Origin: Pyxicephalus adspersus
Lineage: Eukaryota > Chordata > Amphibia > Anura > Pyxicephalidae
Reading direction: 5' to 3'
NCBI RefSeq assembly: GCF_032062135.1
Contig: NC_092861.1
Coordinates: forward strand, 144,456,628-144,520,627
DNA length: 64,000 nucleotides
Shown here one piece after another: positions 12,061 through 22,848 of this stretch (positions are counted from its first letter, which is position 1; each line of letters begins with the position of its first letter). Made by a program: the position numbers and the translations under genes. The notes under the pieces are model-generated. The model saw only the letters and a list, made by a program, of their open reading frames with translations. It did no database searches and had not been told where the DNA came from.

Positions 12061-12705
12061 TTAATTATTTGCCTTTAAGGCCAGCGTAACTTTAGTGTGC
12101 ACTGTTTGTGGAGCTCCAGATGGCACTGATATCCAAAAGTTTGAGTGTTTCAAATAAAATACCCCACTCGCCCCCATGGTTTATTTTGCTTATTCTGATC
12201 GTTCATCTTCTTCTCTTACAGCAAAGTTGCAAATTAATTTCATCCACAAAGTGACAGTAGCATCATTCAGAGACAGGGTCCACTTCCTTTTACCGAAATG
12301 TTGGCTTGATGTGTCACACACGTTTGACATAGATCAGCCCCTGCGACAACCTCTTGTAATAAACTGATGATGTTACCGTCTGATCACTTTGGATAGGAGA
12401 CTGGGAAAATGTTTTATCAGGTAGCAGCAGACTGATGACATTATTTCAGCTTAGGTAGAATCACTGAACTTGAGATTAAACAATACATTTAATTATACCT
12501 TATATTTTGTGATATGTTATCTTGCAGATTTTAAAAGTATCTAAGGACACACCTAAAAAAGATGGACTATGATAGGGACATTAAACTATATTGTTCTTCA
12601 GGAGTATGCTCTGATATGTACTGTTCAATGTTCTCTACAAAGTATTCTGCTCTCTACAAAGTGCTCTGACTACAAATTTTCCCTAATCACATCTGTTTTT
12701 TATAG

Positions 12706-12809
12706 ATACAGAAGATGTGGAGGGGTTACTATGTCCGGAAGTATGTGCACAATTATTATGCACTGAAGAAGTATCTGGAAGGTGTGGCCATTAAGAACAG
12801 TTTAGTAAG
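12706..12809 (+). CDS. SPATA17: SPATA17 exon (IQ motif)
   Basis: This is the first visible coding exon (104 nt, about 34.7 codons). It begins at a clean acceptor (TTTTTTATAG) in phase 0 with IQKMWRGYYVRKYVHNYYAL. The first eleven residues fit the complete IQ motif IQxxxRGxxxR, which binds calmodulin in its apo or light-chain form. SPATA17 is a sperm/ciliary axoneme-associated IQ protein. From memory, the family protein is about 360 residues with three IQ motifs, and this would be the last of them. The correct donor is AAG|GTATGA after 12809, because it alone keeps the frame into the next exon (phase 2). A competing TTA|GTAAGG lies 5 nt upstream. The next codon, AGA, is split across the intron. 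Identity rests on alignment to the remembered family over five exons. Confidence 0.93.
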
Positions 12810-13669
12810 GTATGAACGTTCACAAACATTAACCAATCAAGTTGAAGCCCCTAACACATTTCAAACTAAACCTGTCAGGGAATTCAAACTGAGAATATCA
12901 TGAAAACATGCACAAGCAAATATAGGATATCCAGCAAAAAAATAAAATTCAAAGCAAGCCTTTGTTATGAAATCATGACCCACACTTTAAGAAAAAAATC
13001 CACTTTTGGTAAAAATACCTAAGCTGCCATATTCCCTATGGGCTGCATAAAAAAAAACTTTGGCTTCTAAGAAAACTTCCAGTAGAGGAAGCATTTGGGA
13101 AATGCAACTTAAGTGAAAGTTCTGTTGTTCTGATCCAGAACATAGTTATTCTACCTAGTGCAGGCCACAGATGCATGCACAACTACTTGCCAATCCACAA
13201 CCTTCCAACAGCTGTGGCTTTGTTTACATGCTTTTTATCAGTTGTCTGACTACAGGGTGTCCCCAGATCAGGAGATCACCTTTTCATTACCCTATTCATT
13301 TTGTCCTGTTCATCTCTATGATACAGAGGCTATAAACTAAGCCACAGCTTGGAGTGGACTACTTAGCGATGTTAATTGATAGTCTGAAATCAGAAGAATA
13401 ACCATGGCTTCCTCCATAGATACACTGAAGAGTAAGCTTAGCCGCCATATAACATAAAGTGTGGTACTTGCAGGGGCACTGGATTAGATACAGTTTAAAT
13501 TGTCAGTCACTTTGTAATGCATAACCCTTCTTTCATCTTCCTATAGCCTTCTGTAGTCATGACAAGGCCCCCCAAAAAAGCCACAAACTACAGGCAATGT
13601 TGGTTGTTTTAGGAGGGTGATAATAATTGAATGCATGTTTTATTAAATAGTAACACAGAAGTTGGAATA

Positions 13670-13876
13670 AGGGCAGGTTCACACCTGCCTGGGATGGAAT
13701 GATTCCACTCGGTTCCCTGCGGCTGGCACCTTGCTGGACACTGGCACTGCAGTGCTGGTTCTTAAAGAACCAACGTCTGCAGGTTTCACAGGTGGTGGCA
13801 GTCTGCGTTATTAGTACCACGGAGAGGCAACAGTTCCTGACGCAATGAAGCTGTAAACACATAGGTGAAACTAGCC
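13670..13876. mobile_element. Palindromic MITE family 3, copy a
   Basis: The left end GGGCAGGTTCACACCTGCCT pairs with the right end, whose reverse complement reads CAGGCTAGTTTCACCTATGTG. The interior is GC-rich with paired words (GGTTCTTAAAGAACC at 13757-13771). Related ends occur at 27178-27470 and a lone half at about 17962-17992. Non-coding; superfamily not determined. Confidence 0.6.
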
Positions 13877-14071
13877 TGATCATTTATTGCACAGAACTTT
13901 GATCAATAAGTTCACAGAACTCAAATCACTAATAAAGCAAAATAAGATCAGTAAATAAACAGAATTTAACAACTGAATACTCTTAGCCTACTACTTAAAC
14001 CAGGCTTGGGATGATTTGAGCATTACTCTTATTATACATTGCGGGACAATACACTAATCATTCATACTACA

Positions 14072-14269
14072 CTAATAAAGCTCTCCAAGGCTAAAGAGGA
14101 TTCACATTCTTTAGTTAAGCTGGGTGATCCAGCAAACCTGGAACGGATTTCTTAAAAGTCATTTGCTATTTGTTAACAAATGTTTTCAACCCTGGACCAG
14201 ATCCAGGATCACCCAGGTTCACTGAAAGTGTATCCTCTGCAGCCTTGGAGAGCTTTAATAAATCAGGCC
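14072..14269. mobile_element. Palindromic MITE family 1, copy c
   Basis: Left arm AATAAAGCTCTCCAAGGCT; right arm CAGCCTTGGAGAGCTTTAAT then AAATCAGGCC. The right inner arm has a deletion that removes the ATTCCAGGTTTGCTG stretch, so its arms are unequal. Confidence 0.88.
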
Positions 14270-15039
14270 AAAAGATTTAAACCAATTGCAGTCCATAAAG
14301 AAGCATGGTTGTAAGATTTCTAACGCATGAACAGCACTTGAGTAAAATGCACAACACATCACAGCACACCACCATGCAAAACAGTATGAGCTGTGGCGTG
14401 TCACATTGCCAAAAAATGTTATGAATCTTATGGATCTCTGTTAAAGATCTGTTATGGTGCATTGACCCCCATTCATATTATTCCCACGCCCATTCATATT
14501 AAGTTCTTTATTAACTGCAGCACAGTCGATGAAACACATGTTGATAAGCATGCACTTCATGTGCAACAACGGATCACTGGTGGGAATGCAGTCTGTATAA
14601 GTCCCTAAGCATCTCTTTGTGGTCTCATAAATATAGCATTTAAAGTGTGTTGTGATATCCATTGATCCTGCAAGGATTCTTGTTCCTATGCTCTCTGTTT
14701 CCAAGTTCTATCATTTAGCATTATTTCCATCCCTCTGTTATAAATATGTCCTGATGGAGATGAGGTCTTTTGTAGTCGTACTATAAGGAGCTCCCTCATG
14801 GATACAGTACAGTAAATGAGCGTTGTCAACCTAGGACAGAAAGTTTTTACTGTCAGAATCACCAGGTAAGAACAAAGTTCAAAGTACTGGTGTCCAAATT
14901 CTGCTTGTCAAGGGTGCAGATTTCTAAATAGAAAGTCACACTAGCTAGTCAAATTTGGTGCAGTTTCATTAAACTCAGACATATTATTGGCTGTCAGAAA
15001 TGCATTGTTCTGCTGTCCATCCTCATTTAACTATCCCAT

Positions 15040-15480
15040 AAGATCTCTTAATGAAGTTAAACCCCAAGTTCATGCCAATAATTCTGTGGCAAGAGTTTGT
15101 GCGGCATAACAATTCATCACTTGTCAGGGAGGCACTTTTAGTTTATCCATTTAATAAGGGCATCCTCTTGCTCGCTTAATTAGAAGTGAACAGTTTGCAT
15201 ATTTACTAAATGCGGAGTGTCATTGCCACCACGGCCTATTGCCTGCATGAATTATTTCTCTATCTGCAATAAACAGCTGGGTAATTATTACCGCTATAAT
15301 CAGATAAATTCCCTCTGTAAGGCTTTCTTACATGGTAATTCTTTGAACTCATCCGGCGCTCAAGAAAATTTATGAACTCCAGTATCTTGACCACTTTCTC
15401 ACTGACTGCCGTCCCTGTCTTCCTTCTCAAGGACACGGAAAGCCGTAAACAGTTTGTAAACACAGAGAACCACCAGTGCA
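15040..15480. promoter_or_regulatory. Candidate conserved noncoding element
   Basis: Unique sequence between repeats, with balanced base composition and many words that look like transcription factor sites: TTAATTAG near 15175, TTTGCATATTTACTAAA near 15195, GGGTAATTATTACC near 15280. It has no open frame and matches no repeat in the window. This is how vertebrate intronic enhancers usually look, but conservation has not been tested. Confidence 0.25.
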
Positions 15481-15910
15481 AGCACAGAATCTATTGCTGC
15501 TTTTTATTTATAGTCAATTATTATTCATAGTGAATTCTGAGTAATCTCCAGCAACAAATAATGCAAACAATACAATTTACTACAGTTGGTCTCAAAATGT
15601 AAAAACAAAAAATCAGTGTCGTTGTCTCCTCTTGACTGACATTTTCATTTTCAACTGACTTTGATCTTTAGTATGGATCTTATGCTGGCCAAACACAATC
15701 CAAACACAATTCAGTATGATTGTGCGGTCTATGTTTTGCAACAGCTACAAAAATATATGGACAACCCTCCAAATAAGGATAAGTTTAGGTGTGAATGGTA
15801 CAGGTAAATGCTTCATAGAAACATTAGCCAGCTGTGCTCTTTCAACTTTGTAGTGATGGTTTAGGAAGGGCACTTTTTTTGATCCAGCATGACTATGCCC
15901 CTGTACACAA

Positions 15911-16124
15911 AGGGATTGATTTATGAAGGCACTCCAAGGCTGGAGAGGATACACTTTCATCAGTGAAGTTGGGTTATCCAGGAATGGATCTGGGCCAGGT
16001 TTGAAAACAGTTCCTAACAAATAGCATATGAGATTTAAGAAATCCATTCCATGTTTGCTGGATCACCCAGATTCACTGATGAAAGTGCATCCTCTCCAGC
16101 TTTGGAGAGCTTTCATAAATCAGG
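15911..16124. mobile_element. Palindromic MITE family 1, copy d
   Basis: GGATTGATTTATGAAGGCAC leads into the standard left arm. The left inner arm lost the GCAAACCTGG segment; the right arm is complete and ends TCATAAATCAGG. Confidence 0.87.
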
Positions 16125-16326
16125 AACAAAGTCAGCTTTACAGTAACGTGAATTGATAGGTTGGAGGAACTCAAGTGGATTGCACAAACATCAACCCCAC
16201 TGAACACCTTAGAGAGGAATGGGAATTTTGTGTCTGTTATAGCCACAAAGGGGATCAACTTTTTATTTATGATTTTTAAATATAATGCCCAACATACAAG
16301 TTGTCGCAGTCAGGTTTGCTCTACAG

Positions 16327-16768
16327 CAGCTTTTCTCAACCAGGATTCCTTGAGCATTGAGCAGTTTGAGCCACTCAGTTCAGTTACCACTTATTATCTT
16401 ACTTAATGCACCAAATATCTATCTGAATATCTGTAAGGGTGACATTCTTCCCAAACAATGTAAGAGGCATTCATTCCATTGACAGCCAAGCTAATGTACC
16501 ATGCATTGGGCATATCATAAACAGTGTTTTCTTCTTACATTTTTTCCAACCTGGGTGAGTGGAAGCTGTAGGCAGGTGGTGGCTTCTTTATTATGATCTA
16601 GCTTTTCAATAACCACCCAAAAACAGCCAGGTGGTTACTGAAAAGTACTGGGTGGTGCGCCCAGCTCAAAGGGGCTGGGGAGAACACTGATAAATATTGG
16701 CAGGGATTCCCTGAGACCTGAAAGGTATTTCAAGGTTTTCCCCACGTTAAAAAGTTTGAGAAAGGCAG
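16327..16768. mobile_element. hAT-like non-autonomous element, interrupted copy
   Basis: Opens CAGCTTTTCTCAACCAGGAT and closes near 16768 with AGTTTGAGAAAGGCAG, the inverted counterpart. The internal words (TAAGGGTGACATTCTTCCC, GACCTGAAAGGTATTTCAAG) match the copies at 30397 and 43062. It is about 180 bp longer than those copies because of an extra block at about 16545-16705. Confidence 0.78.
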
Positions 16769-18105
16769 CTCATTAATATATTAAAAGCAAGGTCAATATT
16801 GTGCACCACCAGTCTTTTGGGGTTGAATGTCTCCTAGCAGCATTCCACCCACTCGCAGTTGGCCCAGGGCAGCAGTGATATACCATCCTGGAGTATGCAG
16901 CAAAATGTTGCAGAGAATAGCATTCATATCACTAGAAATAGATATGTGGTGAAAGAAACATGTGAATGGAGAGAGGGGTTGCTCCGTGGGGGAGAGGTGA
17001 TCTGTAGGGGGGTTCCCAGCTGAAAGTTAGGCCAATAAGGGTATATCATTTATAAATTGTGTACTGAGCACAAGGAAACACAATACAGCACCTCACTATA
17101 CCATATGTAAAATGCAATTTTACAAATGATGTAACATTCTTATTGCAACATAATGCCAGCATTTATTAGGTATCAGTGCTAACCCACTGGTTGACTTATC
17201 ACTGGGAGGTGCTCTTAAATTTGACAGATGATTAATCCATGTATGAGCTTGTTAAATTCCTTGGAGGTGTCATTATTATTTAGTAAACTAGGTCCCTCCA
17301 ACCAAAGTTAGAAGAATCCTGCTGATACTTGGTTGTAGAGTAACAGTGAGATTAATTTCCCCTCAAGAGAACAGCTGACAACAAGCAGCCCTTGACTAGC
17401 TGTGAGTCAATTTATGTTACACAGGAGTTTCCAGATAATGAAATATAAATGAAGATGGGTTTACTGAACTTTGAAGGTGTTTTACTGCAATCTATTTAGT
17501 GACAAATAACCTGCTTAGTAATTGCCTAACAGCTTTCTCTGCACAAGGTAACTTTTTATTGTTTTGCAGCATTTAAGGGGTCACCAGGCCTAACATGCAT
17601 GACAATGTATATGAAAGCTGCCTATGGAAGTTGGCAGACTTTGAGGTGCAAATGCTGGAAGTTTTTGATGTTTCTGAGATCATTCAGAATGAATTGTCAG
17701 GTGTATTTGAACTGGAGCTGACATCCTTCTGGCCTATAATGGCCCACTTCAAACTGCTTTTGCAATCACATACACCTGTATGGGGGGAAGTGGTTCTGAC
17801 ATGAACAAAATCCCATTGGCAATTGCCCTAAACTAGCCTTTCTCCACTAGGTCTACTCTAGAGATTATTGGGGTGCCCCAAGCAGTGGACAAATAATTTC
17901 CCACCTATGTATGTATTTCTTTTACTTCTAGATTTTACATTATCACACATTACAATGCATATTAATGTGCATAGGTGTGAACCCAGCCTTAATCATAAGT
18001 AAGGAATTCTTTCTAATCACCCCTAACATAAGAGGAATTATTGCTACCTATCCCCAATACAAAGGGTATTTTTCCTACTGACCTCCAATGTGGACATTGG
18101 GCTTT

Positions 18106-18167
18106 GAAGATAGAATATCATTAATGAACCTGTGTGATCCAGCAAATCTCATAAGGATTTCTTACAA
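18106..18167. mobile_element. MITE family 1, variant subfamily, half fragment
   Basis: A single left-arm piece: GAAGATAGAATATCATTAAT then GTGTGATCCAGCAAATCTC and GGATTTCTTA. The partner arm is absent. Confidence 0.55.
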
Positions 18168-18239
18168 ATCCAGGTCATACATACCACTAACCATTACAGC
18201 AGAACTAAAGTACCACTTTTAAGAATCCATGGTTAGACA

Positions 18240-18470
18240 GATCATTGGCTACAAGACTTTTCTAGAGCTGCCTAAATTTCCTGGAATGGGTTTTCTCATC
18301 CTATTTGGCTTGCTCCTACTTTCTGCCCATTTAAAAGAGAACTCAAAACCCATTTCTTCAAACTTGCCTACCCGTCTTCTTCTGTCTTTTGAAACCGTCA
18401 CTACATCCCACTATTCCATATCTCCCCTCCTATTGTGTTTTAATTCCCCCACCTACTAGATTGTAACCCC
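18240..18470 (+). mobile_element. L2-like LINE 3' end, truncated
   Basis: Plus-strand fragment with CAAGACTTTTCTAGAGCTGC, TGGAATGG, TTGCTCCTACTTTCTGCCCA, TTTCAAACTTGCC and CCTCCTATTGTGT in family order. It stops at CTAGATTGTAA, just before the UTR words seen elsewhere, and is followed directly by family C sequence. Confidence 0.8.
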
Positions 18471-18705
18471 TCCTACCTACCTGATTGCACCAGCTTTCTG
18501 TCAAAAACCTGAACTGCGCATGCACAGAGTCAGCTTTAGTTAGCAGGTTACCCAGGTTCCTCCGCACATGCCAGGAATGAATAAACTTGCATGCAATCAA
18601 GGTGGCTGAAGATTGTCCACCAGAAGAGAAGAAAGAAGATGGCAGCACCCTGCGAGGGTTCGGGGACAGGTGAGTAACACAGGGTTTAGTTCTATTTTTA
18701 ATGAA
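18471..18705. repeat. Interspersed repeat family C, copy a
   Basis: Contains CTGAACTGCGCATGCACAGA, the GCATGCGCAG-type word of the family, then TGGCTGAAGAT and AAGAAGATGGC, and near its end GGTTTAGTTCTATTTTTA. Relatives are at 26849, 51203, 62240 and 63700. Confidence 0.6.
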
Positions 18706-18936
18706 AAAAGCTTTGTTTCCACTGATCCCCAATGTAAGGGGACATCAGTGTAAGAGTGCCCCTCTCCCACTCCCCACCAAAGAGGCTTTCTCCCTTTGAT
18801 CACCGATGTATGGAGTAAAGAAAATACACTCGAAAGATTTTAAAGTAGCACCAAGGAACAATTTTGAGCATTTTATTTTGCTGTTTTTAAGGCTTGCAAT
18901 ATTTGGTATCGATTTAACAAACACATTCTCATCTTT

Positions 18937-19035
18937 TAAACTCCCTAGCGGTAACCCCGAATGTGACTCGGGGTAGGAAAAGGTTGCTGAGAGCAACCCC
19001 GAGTCACACTCAGGGTAGGTAAACCTAGGTTTTCT
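18937..19035 (-). mobile_element. piggyBac-like element terminal fragment
   Basis: TTTTAAACTCCCTAGCGG then TAACCCCGA, followed by GGGTAGG..GGTAAACCTAGG. Its reverse complement matches the right part of the element at 22229-22735. It contains an internal inverted pair, CCCCGAATGTGACTCGGGG and a second CCCCGAGTCACACTC. Confidence 0.55.
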
Positions 19036-19475
19036 TCTGTTTCCATTTCTTTTTTTATTTCACCCTTGCCTTTTAATGTTCTATTTATTTTTTAATTTTC
19101 ATTCACTTTCTTATATTCTTTTTATTTTTATTATATCCTATTTTTTTCTTCTTTTAATTTTACCTGTACCCTTTTTTTTTTTCTTTTTTTTCTTTTCGTT
19201 TCTGCTTTTCCCTTTAATTATCCCTTCCTTTTTACTCTTTTCCATTCCATTCTCTTTTACTTTTCATTTTCCATTTTTTTTTTTGTTTCTTTTACTCTTT
19301 TACAATTTTCTTTTTTTTTCACGTCTTTTTACCTTGTTTCCATGTTTCCTTTTATTTAGAATGTTCTCTTTTTTTCCTCACTTCCTTTCCATTCTCCTTT
19401 TCTATTTCCTTTTTTCTTCTACCCTTTTCTTTTACCTTTTCTACATTTCCCTTTGTCATGCTCTCTAATTCTCCT
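19030..19475. repeat. 450-bp polypyrimidine tract
   Basis: The plus strand is almost entirely T and C for about 445 bp, with irregular TTTC/TTTTA/CCTTT words rather than a fixed unit. The phenylalanine-rich open frame it creates is a composition artefact. Confidence 0.9.
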
Positions 19476-20074
19476 TACAAAACAGAAGACAACTTGGCAC
19501 ATATGTCTCATTTAAAATGCCACTAATTCATAAACCTTTGTGGAAGTGGAACTTGAAAACATGTTGTACACCATCTGCAGTCTTTGAGGACCAGTTCTCA
19601 GTGGTACAAGACAGATTTCTAAGCACTGAGATGAGTCTGCTATTAAATATTTTCCCTCTAACTACTGTCAGGAACAAAGCTTTTTTTCCTTTACTGGACA
19701 GCTTTCTTCCTCTATAAACCTCACTAAAACCTACATTTATCTGATATTTTTCCACAGGCACAAACATAAGTGTCAAACTGCTTGTTTTTATTTGTAAAAT
19801 ATCTTTTAAAACGATTCCTCACAAATAAATCTCAAGGGCATTTCATGGGAATAACTCTTTAGCCCATGGGCATTATGAGATACTTGTCACACGTTATGCA
19901 GGACTATTGCAAGATTGTCATTTCATTTATTTTTCTACTTCCAGAGGTTGTTCTTATCGCTTTCTAAAAATGACCCAGCCCTTCAGATAATCAACCAGTA
20001 ATTTCAGTTTGAACACTTATAGTTTGTGAGAACTGTGGGTTATATTTAACATAAAACAAACATTGACACCTAAA

Positions 20075-20805
20075 GTGGACCTCTCACCAAAATTTTTACT
20101 AGACAAACCTAAGTAAAATAAAAATTATCTTCTTTTATTTTGTTTAAAAAAAGGGGCAAAGCCTTTGGTGATTGGGAGTGCAGAGCCTCCTGGGATACCC
20201 TTGTCACGCATGCCTGGAGGTTTTTGGGGCTTTTTCCTACATTGGGAAAGAAAATGATGGCGATCTTACACATACGCAGTGAAGTGGGCACTCTTTTTTT
20301 CCCATTTACAGCAGGCTTCGTTACCTGAACTTGGGCCTGTGCAGCGAGAAGAAGATGACGGCGGCAGGATGAAGGAGGATTACAGGGCAGCGTGGGACCC
20401 AATCGAGGACATCATTTTTTCACCTTCACAGCCGGCTATGTCACTCAATCTTGCACCTGCGAAGAGGAAGAGGCATTCCAGGACGACGCAGGACCCGATC
20501 ATGAGAAGGACCAGCGCCATCGAGGGACCTGCAGGATTAAAAGTAAGTGTAATTTTTTCATTTTCTATTTAGTTCAGCTATTACCATTCTGTTACAGGGT
20601 GCCGCCATCTTCCATCTTTTCTTCCTCCTGTAGATAGTCTTTGGATATCTGAATTGGCCATGCTGGGGTGACATAACTCCTGCACATGCGCAGCTCAGTG
20701 AATTTGACCATTCCCTGGTACGATCAGGCGCTTTATTACAGAAGGGACATCGCCTGTCCCTTTCTGCAATAACCACTCACCTGATCCTACAAGGTGGGAC
20801 ATTAG
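20075..20805 (+). repeat. Composite of interspersed repeat families D and C
   Basis: The first part (to about 20575) is family D in plus orientation. It has two successive GGACCCAATCGAGGACAT / GGACCCGATCATGAGA-type stretches about 95 bp apart, suggesting an internal duplication. The second part (about 20576-20800) is family C-like: GCACATGCGCAGCTCAG, AATTTGACCATT, ACATCGCCTGTCCCTTTCTG, GCAATAACCAC. CpG density is high compared with the intron around it. Open frames are not conserved between copies. Confidence 0.6.
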
Positions 20806-20811
20806 TTACTA

Positions 20812-21128
20812 TTAATATCCAGTATTTATATAGCGCCAACAAAATATGCTGCAGCTTTACAAAGTCCATAGTCAAATCACTGTCCCTGAAAGGGGCTTAC
20901 AATCTAATGCCCCTACCATAGTCATATATGATTACACAGTTTAGGTCAATTTTGGGGAAAGCAAATTAAGCTGACTGCATGTTTTTTAAATGTGGGAGGA
21001 AACGGGAATACCCAAAGGAAACTCACACAAACACAGGGCGAACTTGTAAATTCCATGCAGATAGTGACCTGGCCGAGATTCAAACCTGTGACCCAGCATT
21101 GGAAGGGCAGGGTGCTAACCTTAATAAA
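20812..21128 (-). mobile_element. tRNA-type SINE with LINE-like 3' tail, copy b
   Basis: On the minus strand the head has A-box-like GGTTAGCACCCTG (21120-21108) and a B-box GGTTTGAATCTC at 21086-21075, about 30 nt apart as in tRNA. The body carries the GTGTGAGTTTCC, CAAAATTGACC and ATATATGACTATGG words shared with copy a. The 3' end at 20858-20822 reads about GTTGGCGCTATATAAATACT, the same terminus as the L2-like LINE fragments. A SINE borrowing a LINE tail for mobilisation is well established in vertebrates; the pairing here is inferred. Confidence 0.8.
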
Positions 21129-21385
21129 GCAAATTACAGCTCATAATCATTTGAGCATATTGTACATGTAAAAAAATAAAAAAATAAAAAAAAAGGCTTA
21201 ATATTATAAATTACACTACCCTAAATACATGCCCCCACACACATTCAAAAACAAAACTTTTTTTCCTGAAAATTTCCCTGATAAATAATCATCCTGAAAT
21301 CTGTAACTTTGCCAGAAATTCAGTGCTTATTTTATTATTTTTTAAACTACTTTACTAATTACCTGGATTTGCTCTTTACTATTTA

Positions 21386-21387
21386 TA

Positions 21388-21445
<58 letters not shown>
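21386..21445. repeat. (ATCT)n microsatellite
   Basis: About fourteen perfect ATCT tetranucleotides. Probably highly polymorphic. Confidence 0.98.
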
Positions 21446-21689
21446 CTATTTTACTTTATCCTATATAGTCTTCTACCATCATAGGCTACAGTTCTCTTTT
21501 TTAATCTATCCTGTTTCTTCCACATTCTCCATGGACTATTAGGATGGAGTGGAGTTTGAAAAATCTTTGCTCCTAAGAAGGATCAGAAGCTACAACAGTG
21601 AACCTTGTACATTGGTTCATAGGTCAGAGCTAAAAAAAAACCCTAAAAACATTTGTGTCACTCCAAACTGTGATGCGTGATACAGGAAC

Positions 21690-22010
21690 AGTGGTGTCAT
21701 TCCAGATGGAGGGAGCAGCAGGGGACTGTGATGGGAACTCCAGTAATGACACTTCAATATGGTCCCCTCTCCGATCTGCCAGGGTAAAAGTCATTATTTA
21801 GATTAATTAGCCGGGGATTCTTGAGTTTGATCTACAGATCGGGCAAAGGTCATTGCTGTCCTCTTGCAAGATGAGGTCCATATAAATCTCATCGTTCCTT
21901 CGTACTGCTGAGTCACGTCTTATTTTTCAGCTAATGTGATCATCTCTGATCCAAACACATTGATTACTGTTCATAAAATCTTATATAAATCTAAGGGGTC
22001 CCTTTAAATC
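21690..22010. promoter_or_regulatory. Candidate conserved noncoding element
   Basis: Unique sequence with TTTAGATTAATTAGCC near 21798, GCAAAGGTCATTGC near 21845 (a nuclear-receptor half-site type word) and GCTGAGTCACG near 21907 (AP-1 type). No repeat family and no open frame. Only composition and motif density support this. Confidence 0.22.
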
Positions 22011-22228
22011 TATGGACTGTAGTGTGTGCAAAACATGACAATATTGGTATATGTAACAAAAATCTGCTTGCATGCTACGCTATATATTCAGAAAGACTAC
22101 AAAATTAGACAAGTCTTCTTCTTGGTCTGTTTCCATATGTTGGAATGCTCATGTGCTCACAACTCATGTGCACAACTCATGTGCATTATTGCACCACAAC
22201 AGACTCTCAACAGCGGTCTCAATAGGGC

Positions 22229-22735
22229 CTTAACCTCCTGGGCGGTTCATTTCTGTCTGGTTTTATCTCTAAAAGCAGTACATTGTTTTTCATGAAAATT
22301 TATGTTACAGTATAATATAATAGTATGAGTATATTAAAGTTTAATACACAAAATCATGTCAGAATAATAATTAAAAAAAGTTACTAAATAATTAAAAAAA
22401 TTACTCCTACTATTATTTTATACTGTAAAATAAATGTTCATGAAAGACAATGTACTGCTTTTATAAATCCACTGTATTGCATGCAATATAGTTATTTTGT
22501 ATTGAATGCAATACAAATGAATTTGAATTTCCCGCCCCGCCTTCGAACAGAACATCTGCACACACCGACTTCACCGGGAACTCCCCGGTGACTTATCGGG
22601 TGCAGGGAACGTCGGCCAGAGGAAAAGAGAAGACGCGAAGGACGCCGGCGGATCAGGTAAGTCCCGATGTACTATTGTTTTCCATAGGTTTACCTAACCT
22701 GAGAGTGACTCGGGGTTACTGCTTCCAGCTTCTTC
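22229..22735 (+). mobile_element. piggyBac-like non-autonomous element
   Basis: Begins CTTAACCTCCTGGGCGGTTC, where TTAA would be the target site; this left end is widespread in frog genomes. The right end at about 22680-22715 has TAGGTTTACCTAACCTG and GACTCGGGGTTACTG. The expected closing GGGAGGTTAA is missing, so the right terminus is lost. Inside, 22274-22313 and 22423-22463 are inverted copies (AAGCAGTACATTGT / ACAATGTACTGCTT). The TTAA evidence is one-sided, so the superfamily is tentative. Confidence 0.6.
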
Positions 22736-22848
22736 CAGCTTGGGGGTTACGGCTGGGGGGGTCAATGTGGCTGGTTTTGCATTATATGGGTCATCTTTTC
22801 TCTTTTTTTGATATTTTCATTAGCAAAAGTCTAAACTGCGCACACATT

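Larger units (their letters stand above)
1..12705 (+). other. SPATA17: Upstream intron of SPATA17 (5' part outside window)
   Basis: No SPATA17 coding exon was recognised here. The first visible exon begins at a phase-0 acceptor and starts inside the IQ-motif region, so earlier exons must exist; I looked for further IQ or W-W/K-W motifs next to splice sites and found none. The interval is filled by repeats listed separately. The stretches 3900-4280, 4330-5000, 6800-7580, 8080-9140 and 9900-10930 are AT-rich sequence in which I recognise nothing. Calling it an intron is inference from the gene order. Confidence 0.6.

Noticed and set aside
17595..17804. 69-residue frame starting MHDNVYESCLWKLADF
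   Set aside because: Looks protein-like in composition but has no flanking splice sites in frame and no recognisable domain; possibly an unlisted repeat.
19076..19468. 130-residue open frame rich in F, L and S
   Set aside because: It lies wholly inside the polypyrimidine tract; composition alone keeps stops away.
20140..20637. Apparent exon-like frames with a GTAAGT donor
   Set aside because: The same donor-like GTAAG and neighbouring words occur in the other dispersed copy at 6440-6790, so they belong to the repeat.
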